Origin: Sodiomyces alkalinus F11 | Lineage: Eukaryota > Ascomycota > Sordariomycetes > Glomerellales > Plectosphaerellaceae | Direction of reading: 5' to 3' | Assembly: GCF_003711515.1 (NCBI RefSeq) | Contig: NW_021167084.1 | Location: forward strand, 1 to 62,824 | Length of the DNA: 62,824 nt | The notes under the pieces: model-generated | What the model saw: the letters and a program-made list of their open reading frames with translations, nothing else | What the model was told of the DNA's origin: nothing | Databases searched by the model: none | Part shown: positions 44,843 through 55,009 of the stretch, in pieces | How positions within the stretch are numbered: the stretch's first letter is position 1 | Layout of the letters: each line of letters opens with the position of its first letter | Made by a program: the position numbers and the translations under genes

Positions 44843-44938
44843 ATGCACGCCGCCCCATCACACTCCGGCGTCGCCCGCTCCGCTCCGGCCTCGCACTCTT
44901 CTTCCTCTTCTTCCTCCGCCCACCCGTCAATGAAATGA
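44843..44938 (+). other. Upstream ORF overlapping the Cas1-type start codon
   Basis: An ATG at 44843 opens a 31-codon Ser/Ala-rich frame whose second in-frame ATG is at 44930 and whose TGA (44936-44938) overlaps the main ATG (44935) in the arrangement ATGA. Any ribosome starting here stops on top of the real start codon, so translation of the main frame would depend on leaky scanning or reinitiation. Whether it lies in the mature transcript is not known. Confidence 0.5.
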
Positions 44939-47782
44939 AACTGCCATCACTACCACTACCCGCCGTCCCCGAGAGGGCAGCCTCGCTCACGTCCCTGGTC
45001 TTCGCCGCCATCCTCCTCGCCGCCGCCCTCATCAACCATCTCAGCTTCACGACCGACCCTTACCGATGCGGCGCCCTGCTTCGGAGGGGGAGCTGGCTCG
45101 ACCCTCCCAACGAGAAGGGCGACCGCGCCCCGTTTAGGAACTGGCAGCCCGACGGCTGTATGCTGCGCAAGTACAACAACGACGACATTAGGCACTGCAT
45201 GGACGGTCGTCATATGGTGTTCTCGGGCGATTCGACTACCCGGCAGGTCTTCTGGGGCATGGCTCGTCTAGTACGTTACCTTGTCCCCTCTTCCCTTTCT
45301 CTCTCCCTCGTCCTCCCCCGGCCTTTCTTCGCCCGCTGACCAGCTTGTCCCCCGCTTTCAGCTAGACAGCCCGACGGCCGACCAAGCGCGCAAGAATGCC
45401 CCCGCCCACTCGAACTACGACATGACCATCAACGGCGTCCGCCTCGTCCAAATATGGAACCCCTATCTCGACTCGGGCGAAGCCAACCGCAACCTCACCC
45501 GCGAGCTCGACATCTACCGCGAAGAACGCGCCAACCCCGTCCCCGTCAAAGACCAGAAGAGCGCCGCCATCATCATGCTGGGCGTCGGCGGTTGGTTCGC
45601 CCTCCACAACCTCGAGGAAGAGGGTTACCGCAATTTCACCTCCGCCATCGATAATGTCACCGGCCTGCTCGCCCACCGCGACCTGCCCCGGTTCGGAACC
45701 CGCGCTCGCCCTATGCACCCCCTCGACGGCACCGGGAACGAGGTCTTCCTCGCCCCCGTCCACCCGCCCTGGTACGACGAGCTCCCCGAAAAGCGCAAGA
45801 CGCCCGAGGGCATCCAGGTCGGCGAGCTCGAGTCGTACAACGAATACCTAGCCGGCATCGAGTACGATCGTCACCTCAGCCTGCTGTGGAGCTTCCCGGC
45901 CCTGTCGCAAGGCCAGCCCGAGACCATCGTCGACCGCAACGACACTGGTTTCCACGTGGTCGACTCCGTCGCCGAGACCAAGGCCACCATCCTCCTCAAC
46001 CTGCGCTGCAATGCCAAGCTCGACGCCATGGACGGATACCCTCACGACCGCACCTGCTGCACCGACTACGGTCGCAAACCCGTCGTCCAGCAGCTGCTCC
46101 TCTTCCTCGGCGCCCTCTACGTCGCCGCCTGCGTTGCCGTCGAGGCCCGTACCCTCTGGCGGTCGAATGCTGCGGCCGACGGGCTTACGTCTCCACATCC
46201 CTCCTCCTCGCGACGACGATTATTCCTCGACTTTGACATGGCCATCTTCGTCGCCACCCTGCTGTGCTGCTACTATTTCGACCGCACCCAGATGCTCCCC
46301 AAGGGCTCCAAGCAGTACGTCCCCGGGGAGTTCCAGTTCCTCTGCGGCCTGGTCCTCCTAGTCGCTCTCCTCTCGTTGCGCCGCTCGCACGCCCCTCCTT
46401 CCTCGCCTCCTCCGCCTCTCTCCGAAAACGGTCACGCCGAACCCGAGATGGGCCCGTTCCTGTCGCGCGACCAGACCGACGAGTGGAAGGGCTGGATAGT
46501 CCTCTTCATCCTCATCTGCCACTGGACCGGTGCCCAGGCCTTGGGCCCTCAGGTCGTCTTCCGGCTCTGCGTCGCCGCCTATCTATTCCAGACCGGCTAC
46601 GGCCACGCCACCTACTTCCTCACCAAGAAGGACTTTTCCTTCCACCGCGTCGCCGCCGCCACCCTGCTCCGTCTGAACCTCCTCAGCTGCGCGCTCTCCT
46701 ACGTCATGAACACCGACTACACGTTTTACTACTTCGCCCCGCTCGTGAGCTTCTGGTTCCTCGTCGTCTGGGCCACCATGGCCATCGGTTCCAAGTACAA
46801 CTTCAGCATCATTTTTGTCTCCCAAAAGATCCTCCTCTCGATGGTGTTCGTCCTTCTCCTCGTCCAGGTCACGCCCTTCCCGCGATGGGCCTTCGCCCTC
46901 CTCCGCGCCCTCTTCGGGGTCAACTGGGACGTCGACGAGTGGGAGTTCCGCCTCTCCCTCGACCCCTTCATCGTCTTCGTCGGCATGGCCACGGCCGTCG
47001 CCCACCAGGTCCTGAAGAACACGGCGGCGCGCGCCCCCCCCGTCCTGCACTACCTGGCCGCCGTCCTCGGCGTGCTCGGCACCTTCGTCTTCTGGCTCGC
47101 CTGCAGCGGACAGATCGAAGACACGGACCAGTACACGCAGTGGCACCCTTACGCCTCGTTCCTCCCCATCCTCGGGTTCGTGGCCGTGCGGAACATCCCC
47201 GGTCCCGTCGCCGCCGTCCGCACGTCCACGTCGCGCGCCATGGCTTGGGTCGGTCGCTGCTCGCTCGAGGTGCTGACGCTGCACTTCCACCTCTTCCTGG
47301 GCGCGGATACCAAGGGCGTGCTGCGGGTCGGGGGGCTCGGCGGCGACGGCAGCCTTTTCGGGGACAGGTGGAGGGATTTGGTTTTCATCGTCCCCTTCCT
47401 CCTGTGGATCAGCTCTCGCGTGGCCGAGGCGACGGGTCGCATTGTCAGAGTCCTCACCGATACGGCGAAGAACGACGAGTTTGTCGAGATGGGTCGGCAG
47501 GAGGAGGGGGGGGAAGGCGGGGAGCCCAAGGGGGGGGTGGAGAGGGACACGGACGGTCATGAGCATGGGTCGCCGTTCAGCATCCCCAAAATCGTCAGGG
47601 ATGCCCGCAGCAAATACTCGGTCAACGATTTGCGGGTCCGGATGGGTATTTTGCTGGGTGTCATGTGGCTACTGAACCTGGTAAGTTGGGCTTCATGCGT
47701 TTGTTGCGTTTGTTGCGTTTGTTCCCTCTTTTTTCTCCCGGGGATCCGCTTGCTGACAAGGATCATCTCATAGATATATTGA
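44935..47782 (+). CDS. Cas1-type 10-TM glycan O-acyltransferase
   Basis: Homologues of Cryptococcus Cas1 and animal CASD1 add O-acetyl groups to glycans in the Golgi. There are three exons, 44935-45270, 45362-47680 and 47774-47782, giving 887 aa; the last exon encodes only Ile-Tyr-stop. Order: signal anchor (about 16-38); luminal esterase-like domain (about 40-355) with the nucleophile motif FSGDSTTRQVFWGM (Ser100) and a HVVDSVAETKATILLNLRCN block; then at least ten membrane segments. Between the first two TM groups lies a Pro/Ser-rich loop. The region WKGWIVLFILICHWTGAQ, the HATYFLTKKDFSF block and LEVLTLHFHLFLGAD are typical of the acyltransferase part. The acid-His pair near Ser100's partner reads Asp306-Thr-Gly-Phe-His310 rather than a clean DxxH. 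C-tail acidic and Gly-rich. An overlapping uORF precedes it. Confidence 0.92.
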
Positions 47783-48170
47783 TGACGAAGACCAAGACCT
47801 CTTGAGCTCTTGGATCAAGATGTGGGACGATGGTTAGTTTCGCCGTTTCGTTCACTTCTGTTATTACGGATATATTCGGGTTTATTTAGGGTTTATTTCT
47901 CAGCGTTTAGCTGCATGAGCTACGGCGCTTTGGGGTATGAATATGTTTTGTAAATGTTTAGGCGATGCGAGAGGAGCTGATTTTGGCGCAGAGCCGTCTG
48001 TCTGTGTAGGGTAAGGAGGCATTGGAGGGAGATGCCCGAATTTTGTTGTCCTTGGGACGTTTTGCTCTTGCACTTTTCCTTCTTTTAGACTCGTTTCTTG
48101 GATCACGAAGCAAAGCGAGCACTTGACATTGAATATATTAGGGACAGAGAGGCAAACGGCAACCCAACGT

Positions 48171-48194
48171 GCGAGTGCGAGTGCGAGTGCGAGT
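48171..48194. repeat. 6-bp tandem repeat, GCGAGT
   Basis: Four copies of GCGAGT in perfect tandem. Confidence 0.9.
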
Positions 48195-48399
48195 TGGGGA
48201 ATCCTCAACCGTTGTACTTTGCAAGTTGAGAGTCCAATGGGACGCGCACTTCGGTTACATCAACAAGCCGGCCAAGATCTGAAAAGGGGCAATGCATAGG
48301 ATATCGATGTATCTTGGTGGAGAAGACGGCCTTCGCAGTAACTTAGCCGGATCAGTTCCCGAGATGACAGGACTCTCCATGTCGACGCTTTCCCCAAAG

Positions 48400-48440
48400 C
48401 GAACGGAGCAGACGGAGCAGACGGAGCAAACGGAGCGAAC
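48400..48440. repeat. 9-bp tandem repeat, CGGAGCAGA type
   Basis: Four to five copies of a 9-bp unit, with single-base variation at the edges. On the minus strand it reads as repeated Ala-Pro-Ser codons in an open frame, but there is no other sign of a gene. Confidence 0.85.
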
Positions 48441-48610
48441 AAGAAGAAGCGACTCTGCGGAGAGGAGACCACGACAACAACCACGCGTGCGCATGGGTGC
48501 ATGGTGCCTGGAGCTCCAGCGTCGTATCAGGAACCGGAATGCCTAAACTACACAACCCACTATTACCCGGACCATGGGTAAAGCTCAATGCCAAGACAGC
48601 TCGCAGACAG

Positions 48611-48650
48611 GGGGACAGGGGGAGAATGGGGGAGAATGGGGGAGAATGGG
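48611..48650. repeat. 10-bp tandem repeat, GGGGGAGAAT
   Basis: Three near-perfect copies of a G-rich decamer. G runs of this spacing could fold as a G-quadruplex. Confidence 0.88.
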
Positions 48651-49073
48651 AAATTATAGGTCAGTTCAGTTAGCTTGGTCTTGGTCCTTGATGCCGTCCG
48701 CCACCGCTAACCCGCATTTGTGTTCTCTGGTCTTCTTCCCGCGTCTTCTCCTGGGCCATGCTTCCCCTCAGGCAGCCAGTGGATGCACGCTGCTCCTTCT
48801 AGACTCTCCCCAGGAAACGCCCCATAAGCCCTGCCCATGGGCCCCATGGGGCATTTCCACTGTACAACGTATTCAGCCGGCGTTCCTCCACTCTTCGCCA
48901 GTCCATTCCTGTTTGGGCGCGGCCAGCGAGCATGAAGGCATAACAGGCTGATTACTTAGTGCTCCCTATCACCGGGTCCCAGGATGCACAGGGAAATGAC
49001 CATTCTTGGGTTCTTCTTGAGCGTCACCGGGGGCTCTCTGGGGCTCTCTTCCTTGGCAGGATAATGGAGGGCG

Positions 49074-49079
49074 TATATA
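49074..49079 (+). promoter_or_regulatory. TATA-like box of the xylanase gene
   Basis: TATATA lies about 205 bp upstream of the xylanase ATG. The assignment is weak because AT-rich hexamers occur by chance. Confidence 0.35.
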
Positions 49080-49126
49080 TGACCGAGGGATCGTCCCCGC
49101 TGCGACCTTTGCCAGCTTGCCTTTCC

Positions 49127-49146
49127 CAGCAGCAGCAGCAGCAGCA
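49127..49146. repeat. CAG triplet repeat
   Basis: Six CAG/GCA triplets just upstream of the xylanase gene, outside any supported coding frame. Confidence 0.85.
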
Positions 49147-49278
49147 TCAGGTAGCCGTGGATCAAGATCACCAGCCCTGACCGTCCACTCTTTTTTTTTT
49201 GCGACCTTGCTCAATCCCTTGCTCTGTGCAGATCGAAGAGAAGAGAATTCCTTCTTTTTTTTCTTTCCTTTTGCCAAA

Positions 49279-50565
49279 ATGCAGCTCACCGCCGCTCCCC
49301 TCCTTGCCCTGGCCCTCGCGGGCTCAGTGGCCGCCGGACCTACGTGAGTTACATGTACTCTCCCTCGTAACAGTCTGGTGGGTGTGTCGCCGCTCTTCTG
49401 GTCCCATACTAACGCGATGGCGACCTTTCAGCTGCCTCGGCCTCAACGCTGCCATGAAGGCCAAGGGCAAGAGCCACGTCGGCACGGCGCTGACGCTCCG
49501 CGACAACGAGCCCCTCGAGGACGCCATCCTCCGCAACCCGCACGAGATTGGCGCCATCACGCCCGAGAACGCGCTCAAGTGGGAGTCGACCGAGCCCGGC
49601 TACGGCAACTTCACGTTCCAGAACGCCGACGAGCACGTCGACTTTGCGCTGCAGCACGGCCACTCGCTCCGCTGCCACACCCTCGTCTGGCACAGCCAGC
49701 TCGCGCCCTGGGTCGAGGCCGGCAACTACGACAATGCCACGCTGATTGAGATTATGCGGAGCCACATCTACACGGTTGCCGGCCGGTACAAGGGCCGCTG
49801 CAAGCACTGGGACGTTGTGAACGAGGGTGCGTTGACTGTCCCGTGCCTCTTCTTCCATCAAGTCTTTTCATTGTTCGCTTCCTTCCTACTAACAAACGAC
49901 AGCCCTCGAGGAGGACGGCAGCTGGCGCCAGTCCGTCTTCTACAGGACCATCGGCGAGGCCTTCCTGCCCCTGGCCTTCAAGTTCGCGGCCGAGGCCGAC
50001 CCCGACGCGCAGCTCTGGTACAACGACTACAACCTCGAGTACGACGAGGTCAAGACCATCGAGACGGCCAAGCTGATCGACCTCATCCGGTCGTACGGCG
50101 CGCGCATCGACGGCGTCGGTCTCCAGGGCCACCTGGTGGTCGAGCCCACCCCGACCCAGTCGACCATCACCCCGCCCCTGGAGGTGCTCGCGAGCGCGCT
50201 CCGCCGCTTCACCGACAAGGGCGTCGACGTCGAGTACACCGAGATCGACATCCGCATGAACACCCCCGCCACCCCGGAGAAGCTCGAGGAGCAGGCCGTC
50301 CAGTACCACCGCGTCGTCACCTCTTGCATGGACAACGACCGCTGCATTGGCATTACGCTCTGGGTATGTTCCTCTTTCGTCCTACGGTCTCCCCCCCCCG
50401 TGGCATCAAATGACAGTTGACTAACACGACATGCAGGGCATCTCGGACAAGTACTCTTGGATCCCCTACACCTTCGATGGTGAGGGCGCCGCTCTCGTCT
50501 GGGATGATGACTACAAGAGGAAGCCCGCCTACGGTGGCATCCTCGACGCCATCTACGAGGCTTAA
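49279..50565 (+). CDS. GH10 endo-1,4-beta-xylanase, secreted
   Basis: Cleaves xylan backbones outside the cell with retention of configuration. There are four exons: 49279-49343, 49432-49826, 49903-50363 and 50437-50565; introns of 88, 76 and 73 nt have CTAAC branch sites. The product is 349 aa. The signal peptide ends at about residue 19 (GSVAAG). The GH10 barrel occupies the rest with no carbohydrate-binding module. Catalytic residues: acid/base Glu153 in HWDVVNEALE, formed at the second splice junction, and nucleophile Glu267 in [10 protein letters not shown]. Other barrel landmarks: [26 protein letters not shown], and [12 protein letters not shown] across the third junction. Length is normal for a single-domain fungal GH10. 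It would act together with AA9 on plant walls. Confidence 0.95.
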
Positions 50566-51017
50566 GCGACCAGAGGTTTTCGTTTGTTCTTGTTGGCTGT
50601 AACAGTACAAATGAGCCGGGATAGGCGGCTCTGACGTGTATTAAATCAAGATGGATAATATAATCTGTCCAGTCGAAGCTGAACTATAGAACTCCAAAGC
50701 ACTGTGCTTTGCTTTGATGAGAGAATCGTGCCTTCCCTTACTTGTGACACCAATGTCTGCCGATGCTCTGATCAACCCGTTGCTGTCGCCGTTGCTGTCG
50801 CCGTCGCCGTGCCAGTCACCACAGAAGCCCGTAACCTCGGACTTGTAAGTGCTGACCAAACTGCACAAGTTAACCAAGGGGAGAAACGTGTTCTAATTAA
50901 AATGAGAAATTTTCGCAATTCTTTTCAGAATCCCTTGAAGACGGGTCAGGTCGGTCAGTGATGCTGCTGCAGCTTGATAATGCAGGGTTAGAGCGAGGTT
51001 GAGCATCTTCCCATGCA
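50566..51017. other. Intergenic region
   Basis: The 3' flank of the xylanase gene up to the tRNA-Gly gene. A short imperfect GTTGCTGTCGCC run at 50780-50815 is the only structure noted. Confidence 0.6.
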
Positions 51018-51103
51018 GCGCCGTTGGTCTAGTGGTTATGATAATTGCCTTCCATTTCCAAGTGGGTTAGCAATTGAGACGCGTTCGATTCGCGTACGGC
51101 GCA
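51018..51103 (+). tRNA. tRNA-Gly (anticodon UCC), with intron
   Basis: The acceptor stem GCGCCGT pairs with ACGGCGC. The D arm contains the A box GGTCTAGTGG. The anticodon stem is ATTGC/GCAAT around CTTCCA, anticodon TCC. A ~14-nt intron follows position 37. The T arm ACGCG-TTCGATT-CGCGT is perfect, and the discriminator is A. A T6 run follows at 51108-51113 as Pol III terminator. Confidence 0.93.
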
Positions 51104-51107
51104 TTCC

Positions 51108-51113
51108 TTTTTT
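51108..51113 (+). terminator. Pol III terminator of tRNA-Gly
   Basis: Six consecutive T residues four bases after the tRNA 3' end. Confidence 0.8.
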
Positions 51114-51450
51114 GTTTTCTTGTGTGTTCTCAATTGTGATTCCATTTTTCTTTATTTTTTCTCTCCTTCTTCTTTCTCCTCAATTCTCTTTTTTTTTATA
51201 TACTCCCTCTCCTTGCTCTGTCTTTTTTCTTTGTATTTTCTATTGTTCGTGGTTTCCTTTTGAAAACATAAATACCGGCTACGGGTCCTACGTCTCCCCG
51301 CCCTGCCTTTCATATTCCCCTTCCATCGAGTGCAACGCTGTCCGTATCTACGGAAGCGCAAATCTAAACTCGAGTGTATAAGCCCAGAGCATAAGAAGAG
51401 CAAAAACAATAAGGTAGAGGACATACGAGGGAACACAGAAGGACAAGAAC

Positions 51451-51455
51451 AAAAA
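51451..51455 (-). terminator. Likely Pol III terminator of tRNA-Lys
   Basis: Five T residues on the minus strand, about 27 nt beyond the tRNA 3' end. Confidence 0.55.
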
Positions 51456-51482
51456 TAAAGAACCGAGTCTCGTCAGGATTTG

Positions 51483-51591
51483 AGCCCAACGTGGGGGTCG
51501 AACCCACAACCTTGAGATGGTGATCTCTGTTCCCCTCAAAGGGGGAGTAACTTGTAAGAGTCTCACGCTCTACCGATTGAGCTAGCCGGGC
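51483..51591 (-). tRNA. tRNA-Lys (anticodon CUU), with intron
   Basis: Read on the minus strand, the acceptor stem GCCCGGC pairs with GTTGGGC with two G-U pairs. The D arm is TAGCTCAATCGGTAGAGC, a textbook A box. The anticodon stem TGAGA/TCTCA encloses CTCTTA, anticodon CTT. An intron of about 36 nt after position 37 holds its own CCCC/GGGG hairpin. The T arm is GTGGG-TTCGACC-CCCAC. The 3' boundary base is inferred. Confidence 0.93.
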
Positions 51592-52574
51592 GGTGTTCTT
51601 CTTGGCTTCTGTTGCAGGTTGGATGCCGAAGCCCTCGGAAGCGCTAATATCGGCAGACCAAGTTTTGAAATGAAATCTCGGACAAGCCCTTGTTCATGAA
51701 TTCGTTTGTTCAGGGCTCCGGGCAAGAAAATAGCAAGAGTCGAAGAGTCCGAGTCAGTGGCGTGGGGGTTCCATGGACCATAAGATGCATGTGACCACTG
51801 ACCCGGAGATCCGTCCGTTTGTTTCCCGGGCCCGTCGGGATATGCCGCGGAAATAATACACAATAGGGTGGTATCCCGCGGCAAACCGTGTTAGAGAGTT
51901 CTGCAAATTAGTTCAGACTACCAAACGGCTGCATGTGGACAGTGAGGGCAGTTCCATGCGTATCTTCTTCGGTCTCCGATCCTTCGGCACAGTCATAATA
52001 ATCAACATAAAGATCCTCGGGAGCGGCCGCATCGGATTCACCTGGCCGAATCCAACGCCTCAGTCTAGACTCCAGCCCGCTTTCCGTCGCAGTCCAGTGA
52101 GCGAATGTGAGTGAGGGTGGGTGGAATCTTGGTGTGATGGTGTGTTAGTATACGTTGTATTACATAGCACTAGTGTCCTGTATTTCAGGAGAAGCTACTC
52201 CTTTTTCACTTTAGTCTTGTCTTTATTTTTATTCTGATTTTTCGGTGGCTCCGCGGCGTGAAAAAACTCCCTGTGGAGGCTGTCGGCTGCCGGCATTTCT
52301 CGAGGAGGCTGATCACTGCTTGACTCACAGACTCACTCATATCCGCCCCTAATAGCCCGTGAGTGAGCCATCGACTCACGTCCCGTCCTCCAACGCCTAC
52401 ATGTAGCTGTCTTTGGTGTCCGGTCAACCAAAGATATCTTCAAGCAGCAACATTTCAACCCTCGGTTGAACTCAAGGGACACCGCCTGGTCCGCCTCGCT
52501 GGACCTTCGCCCGACTATCCCTCCCCGGGCCTCCCCGGCTTTCTCTCTGTCATTTGTTGAGACGGTGAGCTGCG
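51592..52574. other. Intergenic region
   Basis: About 1 kb between the tRNA-Lys gene and the purine permease gene. No supported gene or repeat; the right end is the permease promoter. Confidence 0.6.
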
Positions 52575-54427
52575 ATGGACGTCGAGGCGGGAAGAGATCC
52601 CACCATCCAGGGGACAATCCAGGATGGAGAGACTGCATGTGAGAAACCCACATGCACCCACGAAGACCCATCCACCTCCCCCCGGAGTCCGTCCACCTTC
52701 TCCAGCCTGCTCCGCAAGGCCCTCGCCCTGGGCCGGGTCGAGGAACGGGGCGTCGAGCCGTTGAGCCTGGACCACCGGACCTCCACGCGGTATATCAACT
52801 GCTTTACCATCTGGTGCTCCATGAACGCCAACATTCTTCCGTGAGCAAGCCGCAGGCGGCAGGCCTCGGCCCTCCCCGAGTCCCTCGTCTTTCACCGTCT
52901 GTCCCAACTGTGACCTCAACTGCTAACGGGCCATGTTTCTGTAGAATCACCTTTGGGCTGATGGGCCCCAAGTACTACGGCCTGGGCTTCCGGGATAGCG
53001 TCCTCATCATCGTCTTCCTCATCCTCCTCACCACCTTGGCGCCCGCCTTCCTCTCCACCCTGGGGCCCAAGACGGGCATGCGCCAGATGATCCAGGCGCG
53101 ATTCAGCTTTGGGTGCGTCTTTGCTCTTTGCTCTTTGCTCTTTGCTCGTCCATCACTTCTACTTCTTTTTCTACCTACCCCACCATCCCTGCTAACGACA
53201 TCGCCCAGCCGCTATATCGTCTCCATCCCCGTCGTCCTCAACCTCGCCACCCTAACCGGCTTCTGCATCATCATCTTCGTCGTCGGCGGCCAGTGCCTCT
53301 CGGCCGTGAGCGACGGCGCCCTGTCGCCCACCCTGGGCATCGTCCTCATCGCCGTCTTCGCCCTGTCCATCTCCTTCTGCGGCTTCAAGATCCTGCACTT
53401 TTACGAGTCGTACGCCTTCATCCCCGCTGTGATCGCTATTGTCATCGCCACGGGGACCGGCGGCGCCCATCTGCATGACCGCCCCCAGGTTCCGCCCCCT
53501 TCGGCGCCCCAGGTGCTCAACTATGCCATGGTCATGGCTTCGTACATGATCCCTTGGGCTTGTATTGCTTCAGATCTGACCACCTATTTTGATCCTCGGC
53601 CGCGTTATGCCTCGTAAGACCAGTTCCCCCTTTTTTCCCTCTCCTCTCTCCTTTTCCCCCTTTTTTCCTTTTTCTTTTTTTTCTTTTTTTCTTCTTCTGC
53701 ACCCCACTAACAACTCCCTTTTCTACTCTGAAGCCTCCGCGTCTTCACCTTCAGCTACCTCGGCCTCATCCTCCCCACCATCCTCCTCATGACCCTAGGC
53801 GCCGCCATCGGCAGCGCCATCCCCAACGTCCCCGCCTGGAACCAAGGCTACGACGACACCCTCGTCGGCGGCGTGCTGGCTGCCATGCTCGCGCCCGCCG
53901 GCGGCTTCGGCAAGTTCGTCGTGGTCCTCCTGGCCTTCACGCTCCTCGGCAACGTCGCGGGCACCATGTACGCCATCTCGCTCAACTTCCAGACCATGGT
54001 TCCGTGGCTGGTGCGCGTGCCGCGGTGCGTCTTCGCCGTCGTCATCACCGGCATCACCATCCCCATCGCCATCCGCGCCGCCGACGACTTCTTCCTCAAC
54101 CTCGAGAACTTCGTCGCCCTCATCAGCTACTGGTCCGCCGAGTTTGTCGCCATCGTGCTGGTCGAGCACTTGGTCTTCCGCCGCGGGGACGCAAAGGCGT
54201 ACGCCCATGACGCGTGGAACGATGCGCGGAGGCTCCCTACCGGCCTTGCGGCCCTCGGGGCTGCCGTCCTGAGCTTTGGCTTGATCGTGCCTTGCATGTC
54301 ACAGGCGTGGTTTGTCGGTCCTATCGCCAAGACGACGGGGGATATCGGGTTCGAGGTTGCCTTTATCTTGAGTGCGCTGTTGTATCTGCCTTTGCGGTGG
54401 GTAGAGAAGAGGGTCCTAAACAGGTGA
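52575..54427 (+). CDS. NCS1-family purine/cytosine permease (Fcy-like)
   Basis: Proton-coupled uptake of purines, cytosine or related bases at the plasma membrane. There are four exons: 52575-52840, 52945-53112, 53209-53613 and 53734-54427, giving 510 aa. Frames join as MNANILPITFGLMGPKYYGLG, ARFSFGRYIVSIPVVLN and RYASLRVFTFSYLGLILPT. The soluble N-tail of about 65 aa ends with VEERGVEPLSLDHRTSTRYINCFTIW in pieces typical of the Fcy branch (RGIEPV-like element then TM1). About 12 TM segments follow. Family hallmarks include the SFG in TM3, DLTTYFDPR in the middle and a late FFLNLENFVALISYWSAEF block. Intron 3 (120 nt) has a long pyrimidine tract. Specificity within the Fcy group is not resolved. 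Confidence 0.92.
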
Positions 54428-55009
54428 TTCACTGTAAAAGAAGCTGGCAATGAATAAATGAGAGATGATTTTAGATGATATGGTCCAGGTTATAATCATG
54501 TGCTGGCTCGGCTTTCCAATAGATGGTTCGCCCTTGTGCCCCTTGAGTACGACCACACATCGTCGTCCACATGACGCCCCTACAACCTCGGCCATAATTC
54601 CGACATCCCAGATGATCTCCATCACCTGTATGAGAACCGACGAGTCGGCGACAGATCTCAAGTTATCCTTCCTCCCTACCCCCGAGATGAACTACATAGA
54701 ATTATAGCTTATAAGCTTAAAGGTTCTTCACATCCATGGCCCCTTTCCTGAAACTCTGACCACATAATGTTACACTATAGAGCCTGCCTGATCCTTCTGC
54801 CTTCCAACCATGTCCCAAGCCGAAATGCGCAAAAACAGTTGAGGAATATAAATCTAGCATCAAATGTCCCGTCCTTGAGGCTTTCTCGCCAACTCCTGAT
54901 TCCCAACACCTACTCATCCTATTATTACCCTAGTATATCATACTCCTCTTAGTCCTATATTCTGTGCTATCATCTATGTCGTCAGGTCCTACCCCTGCCT
55001 CGGCCCACC
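54428..55009. other. Intergenic region
   Basis: The 3' flank of the permease and leader of the alpha/beta hydrolase gene. An ATG at 54976 in another frame would overlap the hydrolase start if included in the transcript. Nothing else noted. Confidence 0.55.

Larger units (their letters stand above)
47783..49278. other. Intergenic region rich in short tandem repeats
   Basis: About 1.5 kb between the Cas1-type and xylanase genes. It contains four separate short tandem arrays (listed individually) and no supported gene. The last 200 bp hold the xylanase core promoter. Confidence 0.6.
51104..51482. other. Spacer between convergent tRNA genes
   Basis: About 380 bp, strongly T/pyrimidine-rich on the plus strand (51105-51260). 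Nothing else is recognised apart from the two tRNA terminators. Confidence 0.6.

Noticed and set aside
46264..47566. Open frames of 432 aa (plus) and 327 aa (minus) inside the Cas1-type gene
   Set aside because: Both overlap the real frame with its membrane segments; their Arg/Pro-rich or Glu/Asp-rich composition marks them as shadows.
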